5,753 nucleotides of DNA. It comes from Candidatus Nanohaloarchaea archaeon. GTDB lineage: Archaea > EX4484-52 > GLR71. Positions 1 to 4,492 of the stretch are shown here, one piece after another; positions within the stretch are counted from its first letter, which is position 1, and each line of letters opens with the position of its first letter. The translations under genes were made by a program, and so were the position numbers. The notes under the pieces were generated by a model. That model did no database searches. It saw only the letters and a list, made by a program, of their open reading frames with translations, and was not told where the DNA came from. The stretch lies in contig DAOVHT010000067.1 of NCBI GenBank assembly GCA_030671745.1, positions 1 through 5,753 on the forward strand. The letters run 5' to 3'.

Positions 1-1251
1 ACCCAAGACAATAAACGAGATATCTTAAAAGACAAAGACATCCTAATCAAAGACGGAATGATAACGGAGATAGGCAAAAACCTGTCAACAGATGGAAAGA
101 CAATAGACTGCAAAAATAAACTTGCAATGCCTGGTCTCATAAACACCCACAACCACCTTGCCATGTCACTTTTCAAAGGTTACGGCGACGACATGCCACT
201 AGACAGATGGTTGCAGGAAAAGATATGGCCTGCCGAAGCAAAGCTTGATGACGACTCTGTAATGTATGGTACATTGTTTGCAATAATTGAAATGATAAAG
301 ACCGGCACGACATGCTTCAATGACATGTACTTGTCTTCAGAGGCAGTACTTAAAGCCGCAAGATCAACAGGTATCAGAGGTTTTGTGGCTTACGGCATGA
401 TTGACCTGGGCAATCCTGAAAAGACAGAAAGCGAGATTGAAGAAGCAACCAATTTCCTTAAAAATTTCACATCAGACAAGACGGGTCTGATCCGACCGAT
501 GCTAGGTCCTCATTCACCCTACACCTGCTCAAGAGACCTCCTCGAAAAGACAAAACTTCTAGCAAAAGAAAATAATCTTCCGATTCACATCCATGTTTCA
601 GAGACCAAAAAAGAGATAGACGATTCGATAAAAGCGAAAGGCATGCGCCCGGTAGAATATCTTAATAAAATAGGTTTCCTGGACAAGAACATAATCCTTG
701 CACACGCCTGCCACTTATCAGAAAATGAAATCGATTTAATAAAAAAGACTGGCGCAAGAATCTCCCACAACCCGACCTCAAACATGAAACTTGCAACAGG
801 TGGCGCAATGCCATTAAAAAAGATATTAAACGCAGAAATACCTACTAGTCTTGGCACAGACGGTTCGGCAAGCAACAATTCCCTTGACCTTTTCGGCGAG
901 ATGAAAGTGTGCGCACTCCTCCACAAGTTTGCAGGCAACGACCCGGAAACAGCAAAAGCGCAACAAGTACTGGATCTCGCAACGATCGGCGGCGCAAAAG
1001 TCCTAGGTCTTGAAGACAAGATAGGTTCTATTGAACTCGGAAAGCGCGCCGACATAATCTTAATCGACCTAAACGACACGACAATGGTGCCTAATCACAA
1101 CCCAATCTCAAATCTTGTATATTCAGCAACTGGCGCCTGTGTAGATACAACAATAGTCAACGGCAAAGTCCTGATGGAAAACCGAGTCTTAAAGACAATA
1201 GATGAAAAGTCCGTCATAAAAAAAGTAAGGGTGTTCACATCAAAAATATAA
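1..1251 (+). CDS. mtaD: 5-methylthioadenosine/S-adenosylhomocysteine (5'-deoxyadenosine) deaminase, 5'-partial
   Basis: Metal-dependent amidohydrolase that deaminates S-adenosylhomocysteine, methylthioadenosine or 5'-deoxyadenosine to the inosine forms, in cytoplasmic recycling of SAM by-products (archaeal enzymes of this group are also called DadD). The frame is open from base 1 (TQDNKRDILKDKDILIKDG...), so the start lies upstream and roughly a dozen residues are missing; the ATG at 58 is internal. Numbering from that ATG, I see the zinc pair H31-x-H33 (NTHNH), E60 in KIWPAE, H152 in GPHSPYTCS, H179 and E182 in IHIHVSE, H216 in LAHACH, SHNPTSN at 236-242, and D268 in SLGTDGSASNN. These match the metal- and substrate-binding set of this subfamily. 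The C-terminal GSIELGKRADIILIDL returns to the small composite beta domain. Length fits the family. The stop is 8 bases from the stop of the convergent collar gene. Exact substrate preference cannot be read from sequence. Confidence 0.93.
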   Translation, partial: TQDNKRDILKDKDILIKDGMITEIGKNLSTDGKTIDCKNKLAMPGLINTHNHLAMSLFKGYGDDMPLDRWLQEKIWPAEAKLDDDSVMYGTLFAIIEMIKTGTTCFNDMYLSSEAVLKAARSTGIRGFVAYGMIDLGNPEKTESEIEEATNFLKNFTSDKTGLIRPMLGPHSPYTCSRDLLEKTKLLAKENNLPIHIHVSETKKEIDDSIKAKGMRPVEYLNKIGFLDKNIILAHACHLSENEIDLIKKTGARISHNPTSNMKLATGGAMPLKKILNAEIPTSLGTDGSASNNSLDLFGEMKVCALLHKFAGNDPETAKAQQVLDLATIGGAKVLGLEDKIGSIELGKRADIILIDLNDTTMVPNHNPISNLVYSATGACVDTTIVNGKVLMENRVLKTIDEKSVIKKVRVFTSKI

Positions 1252-1259
1252 TCTGATTC

Positions 1260-1847
1260 TCATATCTTGCAGATGAATGCGACCTCAAAAAATGCAGGCA
1301 TGTTGTTGTGCGCAACGTCATTACCTGTTGGGTTAGTATTATAAGTACTGATTACACCTAATGGTGATCCTTCTGCATAAAGTCCATTTCCAGTACTATC
1401 ATAACGCACATTGATCCCATGTGTATGGCTCGGCATCTCAGCAACAGTCAATTTGTGTTCATCTTCTCCGCCAGTATTTCCTGGATCAACACCATCAGCA
1501 GTCCCACGCACAAACCTTGACGTCAGATTTGGTGTTCCGCCGGTACCATTGCAGAATTGCCAACCTGAAGGGATGCTCGCAAGAGTTCCAACCCACATTA
1601 TGATTGCTCCTGTTGGCACACCACTGCCACCACCTTCAATCGCATCAGCCCTGATGTACCCGCTACCGTTATCAATAGATGTCACGCCTCCATCTCCCGA
1701 TATCCCTGACAACGGATGCCAAACCCCTCCTACTACAGGCACTACTGCAGCAGTTATCATATCTGTTGCAAGTGTAAGGACAATGAGTCCTAGAAAAACA
1801 GAGATTATAATGAAATGTCTCTTTTCAATGTTGAGATTTATTTCCAT
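1260..1847 (-). CDS. Membrane-anchored protein with C-terminal phage tail-collar domain (paralogue A)
   Basis: 195 residues. Residues 1-10 form a short charged head (MEINLNIEKR). Residues about 11-40 are hydrophobic and form an N-in/C-out anchor or signal peptide; a signal-peptidase site near A27 is possible. Residues 41-73 (GVWHPLSGISGDGG..., SIDNGSGYIRADAIEGG) form a stalk, followed by the linker GGSG. From about residue 78 to the end the protein has the phage tail-collar pattern: GAIIMWVG, IPSGWQFCNGT, TPNLTSRFVRG, GGEDEHKLTVAEMPSHTHG, and the closing HNNMPAFFEVAFICKI. Such domains form knobs in phage tail fibres. Here the domain is carried by a probably cellular surface protein, which suggests binding to sugars, cells or surfaces (inference). 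The ATG at 1847 has a TATA box about 30 bases upstream and no SD, so the mRNA is probably leaderless. The first 73 residues are nearly identical to the gene upstream (1935-2681). No other virus genes are visible nearby. Confidence 0.85.
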   Translation of the reverse strand: MEINLNIEKRHFIIISVFLGLIVLTLATDMITAAVVPVVGGVWHPLSGISGDGGVTSIDNGSGYIRADAIEGGGSGVPTGAIIMWVGTLASIPSGWQFCNGTGGTPNLTSRFVRGTADGVDPGNTGGEDEHKLTVAEMPSHTHGINVRYDSTGNGLYAEGSPLGVISTYNTNPTGNDVAHNNMPAFFEVAFICKI

Positions 1848-1895
1848 AATGTTAATATGTCTTATTCTGCTATATATATATAGAATTTTGATTCA
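1633..1895 (-). repeat. Duplicated promoter-plus-anchor segment, copy A
   Basis: Bases 1633-1847 align without gaps to 2467-2681, with 18 differences in 215 positions counted by eye; only three change an amino acid (R10K, V17I, V55I). Similarity continues upstream through leader and TATA box to about 1895. At the inner end it stops in the Gly/Ser linker, where copy A has one extra GGT codon. Everything after the linker is unrelated to copy B. Confidence 0.9.
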
Positions 1896-1901
1896 GAATA
1901 A
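1862..1901. repeat. Inverted repeat bracketing the collar-gene TATA box
   Basis: TTATTCTG (1862-1869) and CAGAATAA (1894-1901) are perfect 8-base reverse complements separated by 24 bases that contain the whole TATA box. Arm centres are 32 bases apart, about three helical turns. The paralogue's promoter keeps the left arm approximately (TTTTCTG) but not the right arm. It could be an operator for a dimeric regulator; chance is possible in AT-rich DNA. Confidence 0.45.
1870..1883 (-). promoter_or_regulatory. TATA box of the collar-domain gene
   Basis: CTATATATATATAG is a 14-base perfect palindrome centred about 30 bases upstream of the ATG at 1847. That is the usual archaeal TATA-to-start distance for a leaderless mRNA. 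Being symmetric, it gives no direction by itself; the adjoining gene gives the minus strand. The TATATATAGCAGAA core is shared with the paralogue's promoter. Confidence 0.7.
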
Positions 1902-1922
1902 AAGAAGAACTAAATGAATTTG

Positions 1923-1929
1923 AAAAAAA
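1923..1929 (-). terminator. Oligo-T terminator after paralogue B
   Basis: On the minus strand a run of seven T begins six bases after the TAG stop of the gene at 1935-2681. Archaeal RNA polymerase terminates at such runs without a hairpin. With the separate TATA box of the next gene, this argues that the two paralogues are separate transcription units. Confidence 0.5.
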
Positions 1930-1934
1930 GTTAT

Positions 1935-2681
1935 CTAATTAATCTCAAGATAAAATCTAGACTTAAATGCTTGATCACTTCCGATTTCAATCCAATTGTC
2001 TCCAATTTGCAAATATTGTTTAATATTATATCTATCAATCATTTTTTCTTTTTCGAAAGTTGGATTTTGTGTAGTCCATACAATATCAGAAGTTCTATCA
2101 ACACCATTTATATATATCTTTGAATTTGTTGGTAGTTTACCTCCATCTTCCTTGTATATGCCATTTTTATGTGTGTGGTTGTAGATGTACTTGAATGCAT
2201 GTGTGTGTGTACTTCTGGCAAAATCTTGTCCTGAACCCCAATCTTCAGTCCATCCATAATCTGTTGTTTGTTCTGTGCTTTTCAGACTATTGGCTAATAT
2301 GATCCCTGTTGGTAATCTGGTAGGGTCTCCGCCCATACTTCTTGAATGTTCAGCTAATACTGTTAATTTGGCTGTTGTAGGTATTGTTTCAAGATATACA
2401 TAAAGTCTTGCATTGTTTGATGCATCACCATCTTCTGCATACTGAATGATATTATTGGAACTGCCACCTTCAATGGCGTCTGCCCTGATGTACCCGCTAC
2501 CGTTATCGATTGAAGTAATGCCTCCATCTCCGGATATCCCTGACAACGGATGCCAAACACCTCCGACTACAGGCACCACTGCAGCAGTAATCATATCTGT
2601 CGCAAGTGTAAGGACAATGAGTCCTAGAAAAATAGAGATTATAATGAAATGTTTCTTTTCAATATTAAGATTTATTTCCAT
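1935..2681 (-). CDS. Membrane-anchored extracellular protein with unrecognised C-terminal domain (paralogue B)
   Basis: 248 residues. Residues 1-73 are the same module as in the collar-domain paralogue: charged head, hydrophobic anchor at about 11-40, stalk with GVWHPLSGISGDGG and GYIRADAIEGG. After the linker the protein is unrelated to the collar protein and I do not recognise it. It is hydrophilic and probably beta-rich. Visible features are two HTH tripeptides ten residues apart (159-161 and 169-171, in STHTHAF and YNHTHKNG), a stretch IYINGVDRTSDI at 189-200, and a closing part with IKQYLQIGDNWIEIGSD that reads like a beta-sandwich strand pattern. HxH motifs bind metal in some phage tail-fibre tips, so a fibre-like adhesin is possible (inference). 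The C-terminal coding part looks more AT-rich than the shared module. It starts at ATG 2681 with a TATA box about 27 bases upstream, probably leaderless. The DUF99 stop is 46 bases upstream. Confidence 0.8.
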   Translation of the reverse strand: MEINLNIEKKHFIIISIFLGLIVLTLATDMITAAVVPVVGGVWHPLSGISGDGGITSIDNGSGYIRADAIEGGSSNNIIQYAEDGDASNNARLYVYLETIPTTAKLTVLAEHSRSMGGDPTRLPTGIILANSLKSTEQTTDYGWTEDWGSGQDFARSTHTHAFKYIYNHTHKNGIYKEDGGKLPTNSKIYINGVDRTSDIVWTTQNPTFEKEKMIDRYNIKQYLQIGDNWIEIGSDQAFKSRFYLEIN

Positions 2682-2730
2682 GTTGCTAATTTGTGCTTTT
2701 CTGCTATATATACATTACATTTCTGGTTCA
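2467..2730 (-). repeat. Duplicated promoter-plus-anchor segment, copy B
   Basis: This is the partner of 1633-1895. The coding part is 2467-2681. Upstream similarity covers the shared TATATATAGCAGAA element and fades at about the DUF99 stop codon (2728-2730). The duplicated unit therefore seems to comprise promoter, leader and anchor but not the C-terminal domain. Confidence 0.88.
2704..2712 (-). promoter_or_regulatory. TATA box of paralogue B
   Basis: On the minus strand TATATATAG lies in ATGTATATATAGCAGAA, centred about 27 bases before the ATG at 2681. No SD is visible in the leader, so a leaderless mRNA is likely. The box lies in the 46-base gap after the DUF99 gene, giving this gene its own promoter. 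Confidence 0.68.
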
Positions 2731-3318
2731 TGCCCCGCCTCGCGACTCACCGTCAACGATGCCTGACGCGATTATGTGTGCGATCCGCACCGCCTCAGGT
2801 ATTGCGCTCCTCTTCCGCGTCTTTTTCAGCATCATCACAGCATCTTCATCAGTTATGCCTGCGCTCTGGAAATAGAGTGTCTTCCCGTCGAGATCCGCCA
2901 TCTTGACCTCGCCGGCTCTCTCGATTATCCTGAGCCTCCTCTCAAAATCAGGCAATTTGGCTGCCGCTTTCCTGAACTTGTCAGTGTCCGGCTTCTTTCT
3001 CACGACTGCGATGACAGGTCTCCCTGTCTCCTCATTTATCTTTTGTATGTCTGCAACATTGAATCCTGCAAATGCTATGCTGTTGAGTATGATGAGCTGC
3101 ACCTGGTTGATATATTTCGGCCTGTTCACAAGAGATATTATCTTTTCAGTGACATCAAGGCCGTCAACTGCAATATTCGCGCTGACAACACCGTCAACGT
3201 ACTCTTTTGTCCGTATCATGACTCCCACAAGAAGCGCATCTTCTTTCTGCCTGTGCTTGAAGGGTCCGTCATCAAAACCTATGACTCTTATCCCTTTTTT
3301 TAAGTGTTTCATGGGCAT
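2728..3318 (-). CDS. DUF99/UPF0215 family protein (endonuclease-V-like fold, 'endonuclease dU')
   Basis: 196 residues, a normal length for this mainly archaeal family. Landmarks are RVIGFDDGPF at 11-20 with the conserved acidic pair D16-D17, VDGLDVTEKI at 51-60, NSIAFAGFNVADI at 79-91, GRPVIAVVRKKPD at 99-111, and IPEAVRIAHIIASGI at 173-187. The fold is related to endonuclease V, and databases name some members endonuclease dU. Cutting of deaminated DNA (deoxyuridine) is therefore the likely role, but that rests on family knowledge. The start is uncertain: ATG at 3318 gives MPMKHLKKG, while ATG at 3312 gives MKHLKKG and may fit one of the two TATA-like elements better. No SD is evident. The gene follows a 48-residue ORF by 39 bases and precedes the two surface-protein paralogues. 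No functional link to either side is obvious. Confidence 0.88.
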   Translation of the reverse strand: MPMKHLKKGIRVIGFDDGPFKHRQKEDALLVGVMIRTKEYVDGVVSANIAVDGLDVTEKIISLVNRPKYINQVQLIILNSIAFAGFNVADIQKINEETGRPVIAVVRKKPDTDKFRKAAAKLPDFERRLRIIERAGEVKMADLDGKTLYFQSAGITDEDAVMMLKKTRKRSAIPEAVRIAHIIASGIVDGESRGGA

Positions 3319-3333
3319 ATTTGTCTTTTGATC

Positions 3334-3347
3334 ATTATATCCTATAG
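3334..3347 (-). promoter_or_regulatory. Possible TATA elements of the DUF99 gene
   Basis: On the minus strand CTATAGGATATAAT offers two overlapping TATA-like cores. The one near 3344 is about 26 bases from ATG 3318; the one near 3337 is about 25 bases from ATG 3312. Either would give a leaderless mRNA. The elements lie between the small ORF's stop and DUF99, so co-transcription from upstream is also possible. Confidence 0.4.
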
Positions 3348-3357
3348 ATGAAAAGAA

Positions 3358-3504
3358 CTAAAATGATGTGACTGTCTCAGCCACATCAGAATCCATATTG
3401 TCAAACCCATGAAGCCTCATTATCTTTGAAAGCCTCAAGAGTTCCCGTGTATTACCGCTTTGCATTGCCATATTTTTCATAAAGCTTATCTCTTTTTCAT
3501 TCAT
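3358..3504 (-). CDS. Unrecognised 48-residue protein
   Basis: The ORF runs from ATG 3504 to TAG 3358-3360. GGAG at 3515-3518 (in GGGAGAGAG) lies 10 bases upstream and is a plausible SD. The product starts MNEKEISFMKNMAMQSGN, continues RELLRLSKIMRLHGF, and ends DSDVAETVTSF: a probably helical, Met-rich, basic middle followed by an acidic tail. There is no signal peptide, membrane segment or Cys. I do not recognise a family. The frame stays open upstream to TAA 3601-3603, but contains no ATG, GTG or TTG before 3504. A longer protein would therefore need a non-standard start, or this is the remnant of a longer gene. It lies in line with the CYTH gene upstream and the DUF99 gene 39 bases downstream, and could be co-transcribed with either. 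Confidence 0.5.
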   Translation of the reverse strand: MNEKEISFMKNMAMQSGNTRELLRLSKIMRLHGFDNMDSDVAETVTSF

Positions 3505-3527
3505 ATTGATCTCTCTCCCGTAATCTG

Positions 3528-3584
3528 ATTGTGCATATCTATGTCTGTTCAGGTCAGACCTTTCTGCAAAAGAAAAAGCACAAT
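3528..3584 (-). promoter_or_regulatory. Potential three-way-junction RNA in the leader of the 48-residue gene
   Basis: Read on the minus strand, ATTGTGC (3584-3578) pairs perfectly with GCACAAT (3534-3528). Inside lie two adjoining hairpins: CTTT-TGCAG-AAAG, then GTCTG-ACCTGAA-CAGAC (3559-3543). The element lies between a TATA box near 3643 and the SD at 3515-3518, so it would be in the mRNA leader. It matches no riboswitch class I know. Stems are short (7, 4 and 5 pairs), so chance is possible. Confidence 0.35.
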
Positions 3585-3639
3585 TTCTAAATTTTATTAA
3601 TTAAAATAAAACATAGACTCCAATATATAGTATCGAAAC

Positions 3640-3647
3640 TATATAAA
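3640..3647 (-). promoter_or_regulatory. TATA box for the small-gene transcript
   Basis: TTTATATA on the minus strand (in GCTTTATATAG) is a canonical archaeal box, 29 bases or more beyond the CYTH stop. Transcription would begin near 3617 and leave a leader of about 110 bases before ATG 3504. The box overlaps an inverted repeat, TATATAGT (3624-3631) and ACTATATA (3638-3645), with a six-base loop. A second AT-only inverted repeat, TTTTATT (3592-3598) and AATAAAA (3605-3611), follows. Confidence 0.5.
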
Positions 3648-3676
3648 GCTTTCTATATATTATGGCATATTTATCT

Positions 3677-4213
3677 TCAATCCCCGACAAGCCGTCTCCA
3701 GTTTTTCTTATAATGATTGAACCTTTCCTCAAAGACATATCTGGGTGTCTGCGCAACCTCCAACTCTTTCATGAGCTCACCCACCTTCTTTCGCGCATCA
3801 GAAACCGCATCTTCACCGCACAGTATCTCAATCTCAATAATATTCCCGTATCCTTTAGTTTTATCAATACAAATTTTAGTCCCTTTCCACAAAAACTCTT
3901 TTCGCCTCCGAAACCACTTGATCTCGATTTCAGGTCCGGCAGCACAGACCACTGCCACCATATTATCGAAATCTTCTTTCTTGAATTTGACTTCAATCTC
4001 TTCTCTGTAATCATCATGTATCTTCCCGCCTTTCCGTATGATCTTCGCACCGAAACTGTTCTTTTGCAGGCGCACATCATTTTCTCCAGAGAGATAAAAT
4101 GTAGATTGTTCATCATCTTTGACGTGTTCCGCATTCGATTCCATAAAACTGATAAGACGCGCATATTCGTCTTCAGAAAGAAAAGCCCGGGATTCAACTT
4201 CAATATTTCTCAT
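3677..4213 (-). CDS. CYTH-domain protein (class IV adenylate cyclase / triphosphatase superfamily)
   Basis: 178 residues, the usual size for a single CYTH (triphosphate tunnel) domain, a beta-barrel that binds a nucleotide or inorganic triphosphate with metal. Visible elements: N-terminal E5-x-E7-x-R9 (NIEVESRAF), where the family normally has ExExK; DVRLQ with R48; AKIIRKGG with K57 and R60; REEIEVKF at 70-77; RRRKEF at 102-107; IDKTKGYGNIIEIEI at 116-130, with the acidic E127/E129 pair typical of the barrel's far side. Known members are class IV adenylyl cyclases, thiamine triphosphatases and tripolyphosphatases. The K-to-R change in the first motif leaves activity and substrate open. The start at ATG 4213 is preceded by GTGAT (4221-4217), complementary to the archaeal 16S tail, and by a TATA-like box near 4250. 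It is divergent from tbp. Confidence 0.85.
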   Translation of the reverse strand: MRNIEVESRAFLSEDEYARLISFMESNAEHVKDDEQSTFYLSGENDVRLQKNSFGAKIIRKGGKIHDDYREEIEVKFKKEDFDNMVAVVCAAGPEIEIKWFRRRKEFLWKGTKICIDKTKGYGNIIEIEILCGEDAVSDARKKVGELMKELEVAQTPRYVFEERFNHYKKNWRRLVGD

Positions 4214-4243
4214 GTGATCACTTGCAATAATTATGTCTTATCT

Positions 4244-4255
4244 GTTTTATATTTT
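4244..4255 (-). promoter_or_regulatory. TATA box of the CYTH gene
   Basis: On the minus strand AAAATATAAAAC is centred about 36 bases before ATG 4213. It predicts a start near 4223 and a leader of about ten bases. That leader would contain GTGATCAC (4221-4214), a palindrome whose GTGAT part can serve as SD. Confidence 0.5.
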
Positions 4256-4339
4256 GCATCGATCTATTTTTCATTCGACAGAATTATTGATTTCTTTACA
4301 CACTAAATAATCACACATTTACCTATTTTATCACTATCG

Positions 4340-4374
4340 GGTGCACAATCTTTAGGCACCATAAGTTTATAAAC
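4340..4374. promoter_or_regulatory. Palindromic elements upstream of the tbp promoter
   Basis: The gap between the divergent CYTH and tbp starts (4214-4492) holds no convincing gene. Two symmetric elements lie 27-61 bases upstream of the tbp TATA box: the inverted repeat GGTGC (4340-4344) / GCACC (4356-4360), and the perfect 10-base palindrome GTTTATAAAC (4365-4374). They may be operator sites for tbp or for both genes. GTTTATAAAC also resembles a second TATA box. Confidence 0.35.
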
Positions 4375-4400
4375 ATTTCCGTACAATTAAAAGAAAAACC

Positions 4401-4408
4401 TTTATATA
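4401..4408 (+). promoter_or_regulatory. TATA box of tbp
   Basis: TTTATATA, preceded by the purine-rich AAAAGAAAAACC that resembles a BRE (TFB-recognition element). It predicts transcription from about 4430 and a leader of about 62 bases, much longer than for the other genes in the window. Confidence 0.72.
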
Positions 4409-4446
4409 CTCACATATTACAGCATTGGATTTTTTGAGGAAAACCT

Positions 4447-4474
4447 GCAGATTTTTTCGGGGGATTGAATCTGC
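4447..4474 (+). promoter_or_regulatory. Hairpin in the tbp mRNA leader
   Basis: GCAGATT (4447-4453) and AATCTGC (4468-4474) are perfect reverse complements, with one further T-G pair inside. The loop contains TTTTCGGGGGA. The stem ends five bases before the SD GGAGG. A T6 run (4452-4457) enters the loop; a first T6 lies at 4430-4435. It could control translation or cause early termination. Confidence 0.5.
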
Positions 4475-4479
4475 TCTTT

Positions 4480-4484
4480 GGAGG
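4480..4484 (+). promoter_or_regulatory. SD site of tbp, decides the start
   Basis: GGAGG lies eight bases before ATG 4493. The upstream in-frame TTG at 4478 overlaps this site and would add only MEEYD, so ATG 4493 is the start. Confidence 0.8.
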
Positions 4485-4492
4485 AATATGAT

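Noticed and set aside
585..1079. Minus-strand open frame inside the deaminase gene
   Set aside because: The plus strand encodes an intact amidohydrolase with all metal ligands; the antisense product resembles nothing.
2199..2210. Short GT repeat in paralogue B as a phase-variation tract
   Set aside because: Only five GT units, and it simply encodes the Thr-His-Thr-His motif; too short to support slippage.
1260..2681. Provirus or diversity-generating retroelement
   Set aside because: A tail-collar domain alone suggested a virus, and the shared/variable layout suggested a retroelement. No capsid, integrase, reverse transcriptase or template repeat is present, and the variable parts are whole unrelated domains, not A-targeted substitutions.
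2446..3331. Plus-strand open frames at 2446-2766, 2776-3303 and 2903-3331
   Set aside because: They are antisense to the paralogue B anchor and the DUF99 gene, and their translations show no family pattern.
3361..3392. C/D-box guide RNA (ATGATGT ... near-CTGA elements)
   Set aside because: The boxes are imperfect and on the strand opposite the small gene, with no terminal stem or k-turn pairing.
3662..4306. Plus-strand open frame of 214 codons
   Set aside because: It is antisense to the CYTH gene, whose minus-strand product has clear family motifs. The Phe/Ser/Leu-rich translation is typical of a shadow.
4478..4480. TTG start for tbp
   Set aside because: It overlaps the GGAGG SD that correctly serves ATG 4493 with eight-base spacing.
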